From: Jeotgalicoccus saudimassiliensis
GTDB taxonomy: Bacteria; Bacillota; Bacilli; Staphylococcales; Salinicoccaceae
Direction of reading: 5' to 3'
Length of the DNA stretch: 64,000 nucleotides
Assembly (NCBI RefSeq): GCF_000756715.1
Contig: NZ_CCSE01000001.1
Location: forward strand, 1,580,001 to 1,644,000
In this document: piece after piece, positions 1-12,067 of the stretch
Position numbering within the stretch: position 1 is the first letter of the stretch
Layout: each line of letters starts with the position of its first letter
Made by a program: the position numbers and the translations under genes
Notes under the pieces: model-generated
Told to the model about the DNA's origin: nothing
Database searches by the model: none
Seen by the model: the letters and a program-made list of their open reading frames with translations, nothing else

Positions 1-556
1 CAGTTTCAAGCAGATGCTCGCGCGTCATTACCTGCGATTTGTGTTTAGCCAGGTACAGGAACAGCTCAAACTCGCGATGTGTCAAATCGATATCTTTACC
101 GAACTTTTTAATCGCGTAAGAGTCGGGGATAACAGTAATATCCCTGATATATATATTTTTATCTTCCGGCTCGTCTTCTTTCGTACTTACCGTATTATTG
201 CGTCTTAAATTCACTTTCACACGTGCGATTAATTCGCGCGTTGAGAAAGGTTTTGTTACATAATCATCTGCACCAAGTTCAAGACCCAGCACTTTATCTA
301 TTTCGGAATCTTTGGCAGTAAGCATAATAATCGGCATATCGTGTTTCTTACGAACTTCACGGCATACTTCCATACCGTCGATGCCCGGCAGCATAATGTC
401 CAGCAGAACAAGATCCGGCACTATGTCCAGTATCAGGTCCAGTGCATCATTACCGTCGTAGGCACAGTGAACTTCGTAACCTTCTTTTTCTAAATTAAAC
501 TCGAGTATATCTGCAATTGGTTTTTCATCATCAACAACAACTATTTTCTTGGCCAT
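1..556 (-). CDS. walR: Response regulator WalR (YycF), 3' end cut by the window edge
   Basis: First 185 residues of an OmpR-family response regulator. The receiver domain shows the acidic pair (VVVDDE), the phospho-acceptor Asp in [13 protein letters not shown] near residue 53 and the conserved Lys in VTKPFS near residue 102. The start of the winged-helix DNA-binding domain ([15 protein letters not shown]) follows, and the C-terminus lies outside the window. In the family, WalR is the essential regulator of cell-wall hydrolases, paired with the WalK kinase. WalK would lie further left and is not seen. The neighbouring tRNA-Asp/tRNA-Glu/purA order is the one found beside walR in staphylococci, which supports the assignment. 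Confidence 0.95.
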   Translation of the reverse strand, partial: MAKKIVVVDDEKPIADILEFNLEKEGYEVHCAYDGNDALDLILDIVPDLVLLDIMLPGIDGMEVCREVRKKHDMPIIMLTAKDSEIDKVLGLELGADDYVTKPFSTRELIARVKVNLRRNNTVSTKEDEPEDKNIYIRDITVIPDSYAIKKFGKDIDLTHREFELFLYLAKHKSQVMTREHLLET

Positions 557-675
557 TTAGATGTCCCTCATTTCGCGTGTACATATTTTGTACATAAACT
601 TATCCATCTTTAAATGTATCACTTTTTGGACAAATAAAAAAGTCTGCCAGCATAAATGCTGGAGACTTTATCAGA

Positions 676-748
676 CGGTCCCGACGGGAATCGAACCCGC
701 GATCTCCTGCGTGACAGGCAGGCATGTTAACCGCTACACCACGGGACC
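676..748 (-). tRNA. tRNA-Asp (GTC)
   Basis: The minus strand folds into a full cloverleaf. The acceptor pairs GGTCCCG with CGGGACC, the anticodon loop is CTGTCAC (anticodon GTC) on a CCTGC/GCAGG stem, and the T-loop GGTTCGATTCC is present. The discriminator base is G. The CCA end is not encoded; TCT follows. Confidence 0.96.
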
Positions 749-782
749 AGTTTATATACAATTGTAATGCTGAAAAGAAAAG

Positions 783-854
783 TGACCCGTACGGGACTCG
801 AACCCGTGTTACCGCCGTGAAAGGGCGGTGTCTTAACCGCTTGACCAACGGGCC
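783..854 (-). tRNA. tRNA-Glu (TTC)
   Basis: Cloverleaf on the minus strand. The acceptor GGCCCGT pairs with ACGGGTC (one G-U pair), the anticodon loop is CTTTCAC (anticodon TTC) on a CCGCC/GGCGG stem, and the T-loop GGTTCGAGTCC is present. It lies 34 bp from tRNA-Asp in the same orientation, so the two are probably one transcript. CCA is not encoded. Confidence 0.96.
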
Positions 855-966
855 ATAATGACTAATATGCGTTTTGCACAAGATTTATTATAACATGATT
901 GTGAATTTGAATACAAGACTTTTTTGCAATATTTGTCTGGTATGCAGAATTATGGGGAGTAGGGTG

Positions 967-1267
967 ATCATTGCGGAGAAACACGCGCTTGCTCGGGAAT
1001 GAGAGGCGCTCATTGCGGAGGAAACGCGCTTATCCGGGAATGAGGGGCGCTCATTGCGGACAAAACGCGCTTGCCCATGAATGAGGGGCGCTCATTGCGG
1101 AGAAACACGCGCTTATCCGGGAATGAGCAGCGTTCATTGCGGAGAAAAACGCGCTTGCCCGGGAATGAGAGGCGCTCATTGCGGACAAAACGCGCTTGCC
1201 CATGAATGAGGGGCGCTCATTGCGGAGAAAACGTGCTTGCTCGGGAATGACAACCGCTCATTGCGGA
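967..1267. repeat. Array A: eight tandem copies of a 41-42 bp repeat
   Basis: The motif TCATTGCGG recurs with its CATTG at 969, 1011, 1052, 1093, 1135, 1177, 1218 and 1259, a period of 41 or 42 bp. Each unit reads roughly CTCATTGCGGAGAAA, then CGCGCTTGCCCG, then GGAATGAGGGGCG. The period is not a multiple of 3 and units vary by 1 bp, so the array is not coding. AATGA and TCATT in adjacent units can pair into a small hairpin. The array fills the gap between tRNA-Glu and the purA terminator. The same family recurs at 18,708-19,337. Confidence 0.93.
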
Positions 1268-1285
1268 CAAAACGCACTGACCCGA

Positions 1286-1320
1286 CAAAAAAACACCGGA
1301 CATCAAAAATGTCCGGTGTT
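1286..1320 (-). terminator. Rho-independent terminator of purA
   Basis: Perfect 12-bp stem (AACACCGGACAT with ATGTCCGGTGTT) and a 5-nt loop. On the minus strand a run of T follows, 23 bp past the purA stop. Confidence 0.93.
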
Positions 1321-1342
1321 CCAATTGCCTCATGCAATAATA

Positions 1343-2635
1343 TTATTTTCCGTTCCAGAAATTCTTCAGCAGGTTTGTCTGGTTTCTGTCCGGTCCGACT
1401 GAGAAGATCGATGCTTTCACACCGCACAGCTTCTCAATTTCACGCAGGTAGTTATATGCGTTTTCCGGAAGTTCTTCGAGTGTTTTAACACCTGTGATGT
1501 CTTCTGACCAGCCGGGCATTTCTTTATAGATTGGCTTCGCGCGTTTTAAGTCTTCCAGCGTCGCCGGGTACTCTGTAATTTCCTTGCCGTCGATTTCATA
1601 AGCTGTACAGATTTTAACTGTTTTCAGTCCGCTCATTACATCGATTGAGTTCAGTGACAGGTCCGTAATTCCGCTTACGCGTCTTGAGTGGCGGACTACA
1701 ACTGAGTCAAACCAGCCGACACGTCTCGGCCGGCCTGTTGTCGTACCGTATTCGCGGCCGACTTCACGGATATGGTGACCGTCTTCGTCAAACAGTTCAG
1801 TAGGGAACGGGCCGTCTCCAACGCGTGATGTATATGCTTTACATACACCTACAACGTTTTTAACGTGTGACGGGCCGACACCGCAGCCGACAGTAACGTT
1901 TCCGGCTACCGGGTTGCTCGATGTAACGAACGGGTATGTTCCGTGGTCAACGTCCAGCATAACGCCCTGAGCGCCTTCAAACAGTACATTTTCGCCTGCT
2001 GTAAATGCATCATCCAGAAGTTTCGCAGTATCACACACATATGGTGCAAGACGTTCTGCAGCTGCTTTATACGGCTCGTAGATTTCATCGAATGTAAATC
2101 TTTCGTGATCGTATAATGCTTTCAGCATGTGATTTTTCAGTTTAAGGTTTTCTTCCAGACGTTCTCTGAACACTTTATCGTCAATAAGATCAGCCATGCG
2201 GATACCGATGCGCTGAACTTTGTCCACGTACGATGGACCGATTCCGCGTTTCGTCGTGCCGATTTTGTTATCGCCGCGTGCTTCTTCTTCGAGCTCATCC
2301 TGCGTAATGTGGTACGGCAGAATAACCTGTGCACGATTTGAAATGCGTAGGTTGTCCACTCTGATACCGCGTTCAAGCAGTCCGTCCAGCTCTTTGATCA
2401 GTGATAATGGGTCAACAACGACTCCGTTACCGATTAAAGAAAGTTTATCATCGTAGAAAATACCTGATGGTACGAGGTGTAATTTATATGTTTCCCCGCC
2501 GAATTGAATCGTATGACCTGCGTTGTTTCCACCTGAAAATCGTGCAATAACGTGTGCATCTTCCGAGAGGAAGTCTGTAATTTTACCTTTACCTTCGTCT
2601 CCCCATTGTGTTCCAACAACTACTGTTCCAGACAT
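1343..2635 (-). CDS. purA: Adenylosuccinate synthase PurA
   Basis: Joins IMP and aspartate using GTP to give adenylosuccinate, the first committed step from IMP to AMP. The 430 residues match the usual length. The N-terminal GTP-binding loop [11 protein letters not shown] follows the start directly, and the IMP/GTP motif [12 protein letters not shown] is present. The frame is open 23 codons further upstream, but MSGTVVVG is chosen because a GGGGG ribosome site lies just before it and the family begins there. It is monocistronic between a PurBox pair and its own terminator. PurR control is inferred from the boxes. Confidence 0.97.
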   Translation of the reverse strand: MSGTVVVGTQWGDEGKGKITDFLSEDAHVIARFSGGNNAGHTIQFGGETYKLHLVPSGIFYDDKLSLIGNGVVVDPLSLIKELDGLLERGIRVDNLRISNRAQVILPYHITQDELEEEARGDNKIGTTKRGIGPSYVDKVQRIGIRMADLIDDKVFRERLEENLKLKNHMLKALYDHERFTFDEIYEPYKAAAERLAPYVCDTAKLLDDAFTAGENVLFEGAQGVMLDVDHGTYPFVTSSNPVAGNVTVGCGVGPSHVKNVVGVCKAYTSRVGDGPFPTELFDEDGHHIREVGREYGTTTGRPRRVGWFDSVVVRHSRRVSGITDLSLNSIDVMSGLKTVKICTAYEIDGKEITEYPATLEDLKRAKPIYKEMPGWSEDITGVKTLEELPENAYNYLREIEKLCGVKASIFSVGPDRNQTNLLKNFWNGK

Positions 2636-2704
2636 ATGATTGCCCCCAAATGATTGATTAATTTTACCGTTACCTATGTTACCAATAAACATTTCAAAAA
2701 TCAA

Positions 2705-2756
2705 TAAAAGTCCGAACGTTTTTCAAGGGGTGCTCGAAAAACATTCGGACTTTTAA
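2705..2756 (-). promoter_or_regulatory. PurBox pair (PurR operator) upstream of purA, overlapping the dnaB 3' end
   Basis: Two inverted copies of the PurBox core: GTCCGAACGTTTTT on the plus strand and GTCCGAATGTTTTT on the minus strand. The CGAA of one and the TTCG of the other are 27 bp apart. That corresponds to 14-bp boxes with a 17-bp spacer, the known PurR architecture. The arms also form a long hairpin that overlaps the dnaB stop codon, so the element may double as the dnaB terminator. The same design occurs ahead of purC at about 54,753. Confidence 0.75.
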
Positions 2757-4141
2757 GCCGGTGGTATATAATTATCGTCAAAATCACGTGTATCCTGGTC
2801 AAAAAAGCTGCTGTAGGATTTATTGAAGATTAATTTAACCGTCCCTGTCGGACCGTTACGGTGCTTCGCTAAAATAATCTCAATTTCATCCTGCACGCTC
2901 TGTGCGCCTTCTTCTTCCTCTTCGCCGTCGCCGCGGTTGTAATAGTCATCGCGGTACAGGAATGCCACGATATCGGCATCCTGCTCAATTGAGCCCGACT
3001 CACGCAGGTCACTCATCATCGGACGTTTGTCCTGACGGGATTCAACACTACGGGACAGCTGGCTCAGTGCGATTACCGGACACTGCATTTCACGTGCGAG
3101 CCCTTTCAGCATACGGGAAATTTCCGAAACTTCCTGCTGACGGTTTTCACCCTGACGGCTGCCCGAGCCCTGAATCAGCTGCAGGTAGTCAATGATAACC
3201 ATATCTAGCCCGTGTTCCTGCTTTAAGCGCAGACATTTCGCACGGATTTCGTTCACGCGGATACCTGCCGAGTCATCGATAAAAATCTTCGAGTTGGCAA
3301 GAGTTCCGATTGCTGTTGTAAAGTTATCCCAGTCCTGGTGGTCGAGCGAGCCCTGACGGAGCTTCGTTGCATCGATCATACCCTGACTGGAAATCATTCT
3401 GCTGACGAGCTGGTCGGCACCCATCTCAAGTGAGAAAACCGCTACAGTGTAGCCGTCCGGTGACGTGCCGACATGCCCGGCAATATTTAATGCAAATGCC
3501 GTCTTACCCATGGAAGGGCGGGCGGCTAATATAATTAAGTCGTTTCGTCCGAAGCCCGATGTCATATAATCGAGATCGCGGAAGCCGGTCGGAATGCCGG
3601 TAATACCCGTATCATTTCCGGCCAGTGCCTCAATTTGTTCGTAAACTTCGTGCACGACTTCTTTCATCGATTTAAAACCGTCGCTGCGGCGTCCTTCGGA
3701 CACGCCCATAATACGCGCTTCAGCTTCAGCAAGCAGCTCGTTAATGTCCACTTCGTTCTGGAAGCCGTCGCTCGCAATTTCATCAGCCACACCGATGAGT
3801 TTGCGGCGTAGCGACTGACGGGCGATAATGTCCGCGTAAAACTGCCAGTTGCGGCTCGTCGGTGTAACGTTCGACAGCTCCGCCAGATAGCGCGGGTTCA
3901 CCGTATTGTTGAGTTCGTCCATACTGCGGAGCCTGTCGGTAATCGTTACGACATCCAGTTCCGCGTTTTCTTCCGACAGGAGCATCATCGCACGGAAAAT
4001 CTGCTGATGTTCCGGACGATAAAAATCTTCAGGCGTAATAATTTCAGTGACACTTAAAAAAATGGAGGAATCGATAAAGATTGCCCCAAGTACCGATTGT
4101 TCTGCATCATTATCATGCGGCATTTGGCGATTCATTTCCAT
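2753..4141 (-). CDS. dnaB: Replicative DNA helicase DnaB (called DnaC in Bacillus/Staphylococcus)
   Basis: Hexameric 5'-3' helicase at the replication fork. The 462 residues are full length for the family. The N-terminal primase-interaction domain starts QMPHDNDAEQSVLGAI. The RecA-like domain has Walker A ARPSMGKTAFALN and the Walker B strand LDMVIIDYLQLI. An AGGAGG site lies 6-7 nt before the chosen ATG. It is the last gene of the yybS-gdpP-rplI-dnaB run, 24 bp past rplI, an arrangement conserved in Bacilli. Confidence 0.97.
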   Translation of the reverse strand: MEMNRQMPHDNDAEQSVLGAIFIDSSIFLSVTEIITPEDFYRPEHQQIFRAMMLLSEENAELDVVTITDRLRSMDELNNTVNPRYLAELSNVTPTSRNWQFYADIIARQSLRRKLIGVADEIASDGFQNEVDINELLAEAEARIMGVSEGRRSDGFKSMKEVVHEVYEQIEALAGNDTGITGIPTGFRDLDYMTSGFGRNDLIILAARPSMGKTAFALNIAGHVGTSPDGYTVAVFSLEMGADQLVSRMISSQGMIDATKLRQGSLDHQDWDNFTTAIGTLANSKIFIDDSAGIRVNEIRAKCLRLKQEHGLDMVIIDYLQLIQGSGSRQGENRQQEVSEISRMLKGLAREMQCPVIALSQLSRSVESRQDKRPMMSDLRESGSIEQDADIVAFLYRDDYYNRGDGEEEEEGAQSVQDEIEIILAKHRNGPTGTVKLIFNKSYSSFFDQDTRDFDDNYIPPA

Positions 4142-4165
4142 TATCGATTCCTCCTTCTATTAATA

Positions 4166-4612
4166 TTACTGTTCAACAACGTGTACTTTTAACTCAGCTT
4201 CTACTTCGTTGTGCAGCTTGATGGATACTTTGTGGTAACCGAGACTCTTAAATGTGTCCGGCATATCCATTTTGCGCTTATCGAGTTTAAGACCGTGCTG
4301 TTTCTGATACGCTTCGATAACCTGTTTCGAACTTACAGAACCGAACAGACGGCCGTCTTCGCCGGCTTTCGTTTTAATTTCCACTTCTTTGCCTTCAAGT
4401 TCAGCTTTTAAATCTTTCGCTGCCTGAAGATCGTCTGCTTCCTGCTGGCGCACTTCTTCTTTCTGTGCGTCAAGTTTTTTAAGGTTTACTGCATTCGCTT
4501 CCTCAGCAAGACCTTTTTTGAACAGGAAGTTTTGTGCATAACCTGATGCCACTTCTTTAACTTCGCCTTTTTTACCTTTATTCTTAACGTCTTTTAAAAA
4601 GATTACTTTCAT
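4166..4612 (-). CDS. rplI: 50S ribosomal protein L9
   Basis: A 148-residue protein with the L9 signature [18 protein letters not shown] at the N-terminus. A long charged connecting helix (about residues 40-75) and the C-terminal rRNA-binding domain ([12 protein letters not shown] onward) follow. Its ATG overlaps the gdpP stop by 4 nt, so translation is probably coupled. In the family L9 binds 23S rRNA and helps hold the reading frame. Length and domain order are normal. Confidence 0.98.
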   Translation of the reverse strand: MKVIFLKDVKNKGKKGEVKEVASGYAQNFLFKKGLAEEANAVNLKKLDAQKEEVRQQEADDLQAAKDLKAELEGKEVEIKTKAGEDGRLFGSVSSKQVIEAYQKQHGLKLDKRKMDMPDTFKSLGYHKVSIKLHNEVEAELKVHVVEQ

Positions 4613-6585
4613 TCTTCCACACTCCTATTATTGATAAAAGTATCGATTGCTTCTTTCAATTCGGTATATGCCTCATCGATGGACTTGCCTTCCATGCGTG
4701 TCGCGGCATTTGTTAAATGCCCGCCGCCGTTCAGCTGTTCCATTATAATCTGCACGTTGACTTTTCCGAGTGAACGCGCCGAGATGCCGATTGTCTCATC
4801 TTCTCTTAACGCCATCACGAACGATGCCTGCACCCCTTCAATCTGCAGCAGCTGATCCGCTGCCTGTGCCACTGTAACAGGGTGGTATGTCATCGTTTCA
4901 TCGGCTCTGACAATTGCGATGCCTTCATCGCTGATTTCCGCAGATTTAATTAAGTCACTGCGCGCGATAAATGTATCGATGTCGTCTTTTAAGAATGTCT
5001 GTGCTAGCACCGGATCGGCACCGTTTGAACGCAGATAACTTGCCGCATCAAACGTACGCGATCCCGTGCGAAGCGTATAGTTTCGGGTATCCACGATTAT
5101 ACCGGTCAGCATAATCGTCGATTCAATACGCGATAACTTGTTTTGTCTGTTCTGATACTCAAGCAGTTCGGCTACCAGCTCACTTGCACTTGAAGCATAC
5201 GGCTCCATATAGACGAGGAGGGGATTTGAGATCATTTCATCGGCACGTCTGTGGTGATCGATGACCACTTTACGCGTTGCCTTATTCAGAATATCCTCAT
5301 CCAGTACCATTGACGGACGGTGTGTATCCACGATAACTACCGTCGTCTTCGGCGTCATTTTATCCCATGCTTCTTCACTGCTGATAAACGTCTCGTAAAG
5401 CTCTTCGCGCGACTCGACTTCTTTCATCAGGCGCGACAGCGTATCGTCGATATCTTCATCATTCAGAATGATATGCGCTTCAATGCCGTTCGAGCTCGCA
5501 ATCTTCGCAACACCGATTGAAGAACCAATCGAGTCAACATCCGGGTTTTTATGCCCCATAATAATTACGTTGTCACCCTCGAGGAGAATGTCGCGGAGGG
5601 CGTGCGCCATTACGCGTGCTTTAACACGTGTACGTTTTTCCATCGGGTCGGTTTTACCCCCGTAGAAACGCGCACTGCCGTTAATCGTCTTAATAGCCAC
5701 CTGGTCACCGCCGCGTCCGAGCGCAAGGTCGAGACTTGACTGGGCAAGTTCACCGACTTCGATAAAGTCTGCCGATCCTTCACCGATACCCATACTTAAC
5801 GTAATCTGGGCACCGTGCTCTGCAGAGTTTTCACGCACCTGATCGAGCAGGACAAACTTCGTCTTTTCAATTACAGCAAGACTTTTCGCCGACATGACCA
5901 TCATAAAGCGGTCGTTTGAAAAGCGGCGCAGGTAAATATTGTGTTCCAGCGCCCAGTCGTTGATCGTGTTCGTCAGGCTGTTGTTTAAATCACTTTTCAG
6001 CGCTTCTGTCATATTCTGAGTCATGTCATCGTAGTTATCGAGGAACAGAATACCGATAACCGGGTCTTTGTCCTCAAGACGTTTTTCAAGCGTCTTCTCG
6101 GTTGTCGTATCGACGAGAAGAAGGGCGTTGTTTTCCTCGTAAAAATGAATCGTATAGTTTTTGTCGTTGTACGACGTATCGATCGACTGAATATTATTCG
6201 CCTTAAGTGTCGTCATAATATTCGGGAATACGCGGTTAATCGGTTCATGGTGGAATTCTTCCGGAATTTCTTCCGTCATAAATTTGTTCAGCCATGATAT
6301 CTCTTCGTCGTCATTCAGAAGAATCACGCCGAGAGGCAGATCATCAATCACATACTGCCTCGCACCGGCCATGTCTTTCGACAGTTCAATAATCCTGTTT
6401 TCACTCAATACAAGCCAGCGGTACAGGTAAATGTATACCAGTGCCAGAATGACAATGCTCACAATAATGCTGACAATGCCAAAGACAGTGTGATTAAGTA
6501 CGATAGCAATGCTAAGTATAGAAATATGGAATGCCAGTACAATAAACGGTATGAGCATCAATTTTTTATCTAAAACTTTAAACAT
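4609..6585 (-). CDS. gdpP: Cyclic-di-AMP phosphodiesterase GdpP
   Basis: A 658-residue membrane enzyme that hydrolyses c-di-AMP and so affects wall and osmotic balance. Two N-terminal transmembrane helices (residues ~8-55) are followed by a PAS-like segment ([14 protein letters not shown]) and a degenerate GGDEF domain. The DHH/DHHA1 unit follows, with metal motifs [12 protein letters not shown] near residue 343, VDTHRP, and DHHRR. The terminal [11 protein letters not shown] motif is intact. It sits between yybS and rplI, the usual neighbours. No truncation is visible. Confidence 0.96.
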   Translation of the reverse strand: MFKVLDKKLMLIPFIVLAFHISILSIAIVLNHTVFGIVSIIVSIVILALVYIYLYRWLVLSENRIIELSKDMAGARQYVIDDLPLGVILLNDDEEISWLNKFMTEEIPEEFHHEPINRVFPNIMTTLKANNIQSIDTSYNDKNYTIHFYEENNALLLVDTTTEKTLEKRLEDKDPVIGILFLDNYDDMTQNMTEALKSDLNNSLTNTINDWALEHNIYLRRFSNDRFMMVMSAKSLAVIEKTKFVLLDQVRENSAEHGAQITLSMGIGEGSADFIEVGELAQSSLDLALGRGGDQVAIKTINGSARFYGGKTDPMEKRTRVKARVMAHALRDILLEGDNVIIMGHKNPDVDSIGSSIGVAKIASSNGIEAHIILNDEDIDDTLSRLMKEVESREELYETFISSEEAWDKMTPKTTVVIVDTHRPSMVLDEDILNKATRKVVIDHHRRADEMISNPLLVYMEPYASSASELVAELLEYQNRQNKLSRIESTIMLTGIIVDTRNYTLRTGSRTFDAASYLRSNGADPVLAQTFLKDDIDTFIARSDLIKSAEISDEGIAIVRADETMTYHPVTVAQAADQLLQIEGVQASFVMALREDETIGISARSLGKVNVQIIMEQLNGGGHLTNAATRMEGKSIDEAYTELKEAIDTFINNRSVEE

Positions 6586-6587
6586 CG

Positions 6588-7508
6588 CTATTTCCTCCTC
6601 AATGCCATAATTAGTCGAATTCTAAAGATCATTTCGAACAGTCCGATAAGGACGGTAATGGGCCTGAATAATACAAGCGGTATTAAAATGATGACTGCCA
6701 GCACTTTGTTCAGCTTCTTCGTCAGCATGAAGTAATATGCGAACGCAAGACCGTGAATAAACAGTGCCCACTCGAGTACGAGCGATACATTGCTGAACAG
6801 TGACACTGTGCTTTCTTCCCAGCTTCCGCTGAACAGCATGACTATAAATATTATTAAATATAAATATAACAGCATTCTCGGCATAATCCACTTATCAAAG
6901 CTGCGGTAATGCCACATTTTTCCGCCGTCCTGCGGCAGAATTCTGACCATCAGAATAATATAGAGTGCCAGGAAGAAACTCCCGATTATTAAAAAGGCGG
7001 GCAGGTTTCTGAAATACAGGTCGAGCGACTGAAGGATTATATCGGCATCCATGACGCCGGTCGTAAGGCCGCTGACCGTTTCAAGCTGCTCCTTATACCA
7101 GCTTCTGAAAGTCGAATATATGTCGGATAAAGGTCTTAAAAATCCAAGCATCTGCATTACTACAACTGTTGCCATCGTACTTAAGCCGATGCCGAACGTC
7201 GTGTAAAACAGTGTAATTTCCTGAGACATTTTCTTATCAAGCGTTGTCCCGAGGATGCTCGTAATGATGTATAAAATTATAAAACTGCCCGAAGCGAGCG
7301 GTGATAAAAACAGCATCGCCGGAATTAAAAAACTAAAGAATAATACTCTGTAGTTCAGTTTCGACTGCTGTCTGATTTTCAGCAGTAAATATACTGCGAA
7401 AGGCATCACGACAGTACCGAATATCAGGGTGATTTCCGTGAGCATAATATAGGCTACAACAGCGAGCAGTGTAAGCGTAAGTGTACCCGTTGATATTTTC
7501 TTGTTCAA
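6588..7508 (-). CDS. yybS: YybS family membrane protein (DUF2232)
   Basis: Hydrophobic protein of about 306 residues with roughly eight membrane segments, of the DUF2232/YybS type always found next to gdpP. Its function is not known. An upstream in-frame ATG at 7523 exists, but the AGGAG ribosome site overlaps it. The start is therefore more likely the TTG at 7508 (LNKKISTGT), 7 nt after AGGAG. It lies 2 bp from gdpP and is clearly co-transcribed with it. Confidence 0.85.
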   Translation of the reverse strand: MNKKISTGTLTLTLLAVVAYIMLTEITLIFGTVVMPFAVYLLLKIRQQSKLNYRVLFFSFLIPAMLFLSPLASGSFIILYIITSILGTTLDKKMSQEITLFYTTFGIGLSTMATVVVMQMLGFLRPLSDIYSTFRSWYKEQLETVSGLTTGVMDADIILQSLDLYFRNLPAFLIIGSFFLALYIILMVRILPQDGGKMWHYRSFDKWIMPRMLLYLYLIIFIVMLFSGSWEESTVSLFSNVSLVLEWALFIHGLAFAYYFMLTKKLNKVLAVIILIPLVLFRPITVLIGLFEMIFRIRLIMALRRK

Positions 7509-7583
7509 TGTTACACTCCTCATTTAGTACTTTTAAAAATGAATGCCCCTATTGATAGTGAATAGGAGCATCCGGTAATTATA

Positions 7584-9127
<1,544 letters not shown>

Positions 9128-9133
9128 GGTGCT

Positions 9134-9162
9134 ATTTTATAACGCAGCTGTTAAAAACGCAA
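9134..9162 (-). promoter_or_regulatory. SigA-type promoter of the serS T-box transcript
   Basis: On the minus strand TTGCGT and TAAAAT are separated by 17 bp and placed about 7 bp before the T-box RNA. Confidence 0.6.
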
Positions 9163-9164
9163 GT

Positions 9165-10397
9165 TTATAAGTTTAATCCCGGACGTTCAAAAATCAGTTT
9201 GCCGTCGGCAATAACTTTGTATGCATGGTTTACGCCGTAGTGGTAAGGAATGTACTCGTGGTTCGGTGCATCCCAGACAACGATATTTGCCGCATCGCCC
9301 GCATCAAGCGTCCCGCGGTCAGCGTCGATAGCATGCGCTGCGTTTACTGTTACCGCGTTCCATATTTCATTCGGTGTCATTTTAAGTTTCAATGCTGCGA
9401 TTGCCATAATCATCTGCAGATTGTCAGTTACACAGCTCCCCGGATTGTAGTCTGTCGCCAGCGATACTGCGCCGCCCTGATCAATCATACCGCGTGCATC
9501 CGCGAATTCATTTTTACCGAGGTAGAATGTCGTCCCCGGAAGCAGCACTGCCACTGTGTCTGAGTCCGCAAGCTGCTTTTTGCCTTCTTCACTCGCTGCA
9601 ACCAGGTGGTCGGCACTGATCGCGTCCTGCTCAATCGCAAGCTCCAGTCCGCCGAGCGGATCGATTTCATCGGCATGAATTTTCACGCGGAAGCCTTTGT
9701 CACGTGCCGCTTCCATATACTTTCTTGACTGCTCAACAGAGAATACACCTGTTTCCGTAAAGATATCCGCAAAGTCCGCATACTCTTTCGCTTCGTCGAG
9801 CAGGTCAGTCATTTCCTGCAGGAACTCTTCAGAATCCCGGCCTTTTGGAATAGCGTGCGGCCCGAGGTACGTGTGGCGCATCAGCACCGGGAATTTCTCT
9901 TCGAGTGCTCTCGATACTTTAAGCTGCTTTAATTCATTCTCGCGGTCGAGTCCGTAGCCGCTTTTGCTTTCAACAGTTAACACACCGTGCTGAATCATAC
10001 GCGTCATGTTAACTGATGCTTTATTTAACAGTTCATCGAATGATGCTTTTTTCGTCTGTTCAACCGTATTTAAAATACCGCCGCCCTGTTCCAGTATCTT
10101 CAGATAGTCGACACCCTGGCGTTTAAGCGACATCTCATGTTCGCGTGACCCGCCGTGAACGATGTGCGTGTGCGGTTCAACGAGGGCAGGTGAAACGATC
10201 CTGCCTTCAGCATCGATCGTTTCTTTTGCTTCGTACTCATCCGTTTTCGCACCGGCATAAACGACTTTACCGTCTTTAATAACGACAATTGCATCGTCGA
10301 CGATGTTCAGTTCGTCCATCTCTTTGCCTTTTAACGGTCCTTCGGTTTTCTTCGGTAAAATTAATGACTTTATATTTGTGATCATTACATCATTCAT
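9165..10397 (-). CDS. hutI: Imidazolonepropionase HutI
   Basis: Third enzyme of histidine breakdown, turning 4-imidazolone-5-propanoate into N-formimino-glutamate. The 410-residue amidohydrolase has metal motif [16 protein letters not shown], the [11 protein letters not shown] loop and [11 protein letters not shown]. The ATG overlaps the hutU stop (TAATG), with AGGAG 8 nt upstream, so the pair is co-translated. It is the last gene of the yjiH-yjiH-hutU-hutI transcript. No hutG or other FIGLU hydrolase gene follows in this window. Confidence 0.97.
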   Translation of the reverse strand: MNDVMITNIKSLILPKKTEGPLKGKEMDELNIVDDAIVVIKDGKVVYAGAKTDEYEAKETIDAEGRIVSPALVEPHTHIVHGGSREHEMSLKRQGVDYLKILEQGGGILNTVEQTKKASFDELLNKASVNMTRMIQHGVLTVESKSGYGLDRENELKQLKVSRALEEKFPVLMRHTYLGPHAIPKGRDSEEFLQEMTDLLDEAKEYADFADIFTETGVFSVEQSRKYMEAARDKGFRVKIHADEIDPLGGLELAIEQDAISADHLVAASEEGKKQLADSDTVAVLLPGTTFYLGKNEFADARGMIDQGGAVSLATDYNPGSCVTDNLQMIMAIAALKLKMTPNEIWNAVTVNAAHAIDADRGTLDAGDAANIVVWDAPNHEYIPYHYGVNHAYKVIADGKLIFERPGLNL

Positions 10398-12055
10398 TAT
10401 TCATTCTCCTTTAACATTGGTATATTAACACCGCGTTCTTTTGCAGTATTGATTGCGATATCATATCCTGCATCTGCGTGTCTTGCTACTCCCATACCCG
10501 GATCTGAAGTCAGTACACGTTCAAGTCTTTTCGCAGCACGGTCGGAGCCGTCTGCTACGACTACCATACCGGCATGCAGTGAGTACCCCATGCCGACACC
10601 GCCGCCGTGGTGTACGCTGATCCATGACCCGCCTGCAGCTGTGTTAACCAGCGCATTCAGAATTGCCCAGTCGCCGACTGCATCACTGCCGTCCTTCATG
10701 CTTTCTGTTTCACGGTTCGGACTTGCTACTGAACCTGAATCCAGGTGGTCGCGTCCGATTACAACCGGTGCAGAGATTTCCCCAGACTTAACAAGTTCGT
10801 TCAGTGCAAGACCCATCTTCGCGCGTTCGCCGTATCCAAGCCATGCGATACGTGAAGGCAGACCCTGAAATGCAATTTTTTCTTCCGCCATGTCAAGCCA
10901 GCGCATCAGCTTCTCGTTATCAGGGAAGAGTTCGCGCATCTTCTTGTCCGCTACTGCAATATCGTTCGGGTCACCGCTTAATGCTGCAAAACGGAATGGT
11001 CCTTTACCTTCACAGAATAACGGTCTGATGTACGCCGGTACGAAGCCCGGGAAGTCAAATGCATTTTCAACACCTGTATCGAATGCCACCTGACGGATGT
11101 TGTTACCGTAGTCGAATACAACCGCACCGTTTTTCTGGAACTGAAGCATCGCTTCAACATGTTTCGCCATCGATGCACTCGACAGTTTCACATATTCTTC
11201 CGGATCCGCTTCACGTAGTTTCTTCGCTTCTGAAAGAGAGTAGCCCTCAGGTACATAACCGTTTAACGGGTCATGCGCAGAAGTCTGATCCGTCACGACA
11301 TCAATCTCAAAGCCGCGGTTTAAAATTTCATGGTGAACTTCAGCTGCGTTGCCGATCAGCCCGATTGATAACGGTTTGCCGTTGTCACGTGCTTCTTCTG
11401 CAATTTTTAATGCTTCATCAAGTGAATCTGTTTTAACATCCAGATAACGTGTTTCGATACGTTTGTCTATTCTTGTTTCATCGACGTCAATACACAGCGC
11501 AACCCCTTCGTTCATCGTTACCGCTAACGGCTGTGCACCGCCCATGCCTCCGAGACCGGCAGTCAGTGTAATCGTTCCGCGGAGTGTACCGTCGTAGTTC
11601 TGGTTCGCAAGCTCTGCGAATGTTTCATATGTCCCCTGAACAATACCCTGTGACCCGATGTAAATCCATGAACCGGCCGTCATCTGTCCGTACATCATGA
11701 GACCTTTTTTATCGAGTTCGTTAAAGTGTTCCCAGTTTGCCCATTTTGGCACAAGCACCGAGTTCGACAGCAGCACTCTAGGCGCATCTTCATGCGTTCT
11801 GAACACCGCGACAGGTTTCCCTGACTGTACAAGCATCGTCTCATCGGCTTCAAGATTTCTTAATGTATTTTCAATCGCTTCAAACGACTCCCAGTTACGC
11901 GCGGCTTTACCGATTCCTCCGTAGACAACTAAATCTTCCGGACGTTCGGCAACTTCGGGATCCAGGTTGTTGTATAACATGCGGAGTGCCGCTTCCTGTT
12001 CCCATCCTTTACATTCGATCTCCAAACCTGTTTTAGCAGTAATTTTTCTAGACAT
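10397..12055 (-). CDS. hutU: Urocanate hydratase HutU
   Basis: Second enzyme of histidine degradation, an NAD-dependent hydratase converting urocanate to imidazolone propionate. The 552 residues are full length. The family core [15 protein letters not shown] lies near the C-terminus and the NAD-binding stretch [12 protein letters not shown] near residues 165-180. It starts at an ATG after AAGGGGATG and follows the second YjiH-like gene by 12 bp, in one transcript with hutI. Confidence 0.97.
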   Translation of the reverse strand: MSRKITAKTGLEIECKGWEQEAALRMLYNNLDPEVAERPEDLVVYGGIGKAARNWESFEAIENTLRNLEADETMLVQSGKPVAVFRTHEDAPRVLLSNSVLVPKWANWEHFNELDKKGLMMYGQMTAGSWIYIGSQGIVQGTYETFAELANQNYDGTLRGTITLTAGLGGMGGAQPLAVTMNEGVALCIDVDETRIDKRIETRYLDVKTDSLDEALKIAEEARDNGKPLSIGLIGNAAEVHHEILNRGFEIDVVTDQTSAHDPLNGYVPEGYSLSEAKKLREADPEEYVKLSSASMAKHVEAMLQFQKNGAVVFDYGNNIRQVAFDTGVENAFDFPGFVPAYIRPLFCEGKGPFRFAALSGDPNDIAVADKKMRELFPDNEKLMRWLDMAEEKIAFQGLPSRIAWLGYGERAKMGLALNELVKSGEISAPVVIGRDHLDSGSVASPNRETESMKDGSDAVGDWAILNALVNTAAGGSWISVHHGGGVGMGYSLHAGMVVVADGSDRAAKRLERVLTSDPGMGVARHADAGYDIAINTAKERGVNIPMLKENE

Positions 12056-12067
12056 ATTGTCATCCCC

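Noticed and set aside
1176-1488. Open frames across repeat array A
   Set aside because: They arise from the GC-rich repeat in two frames and opposite strands; the 41-bp period shifts frame at each unit and there is no ribosome site.
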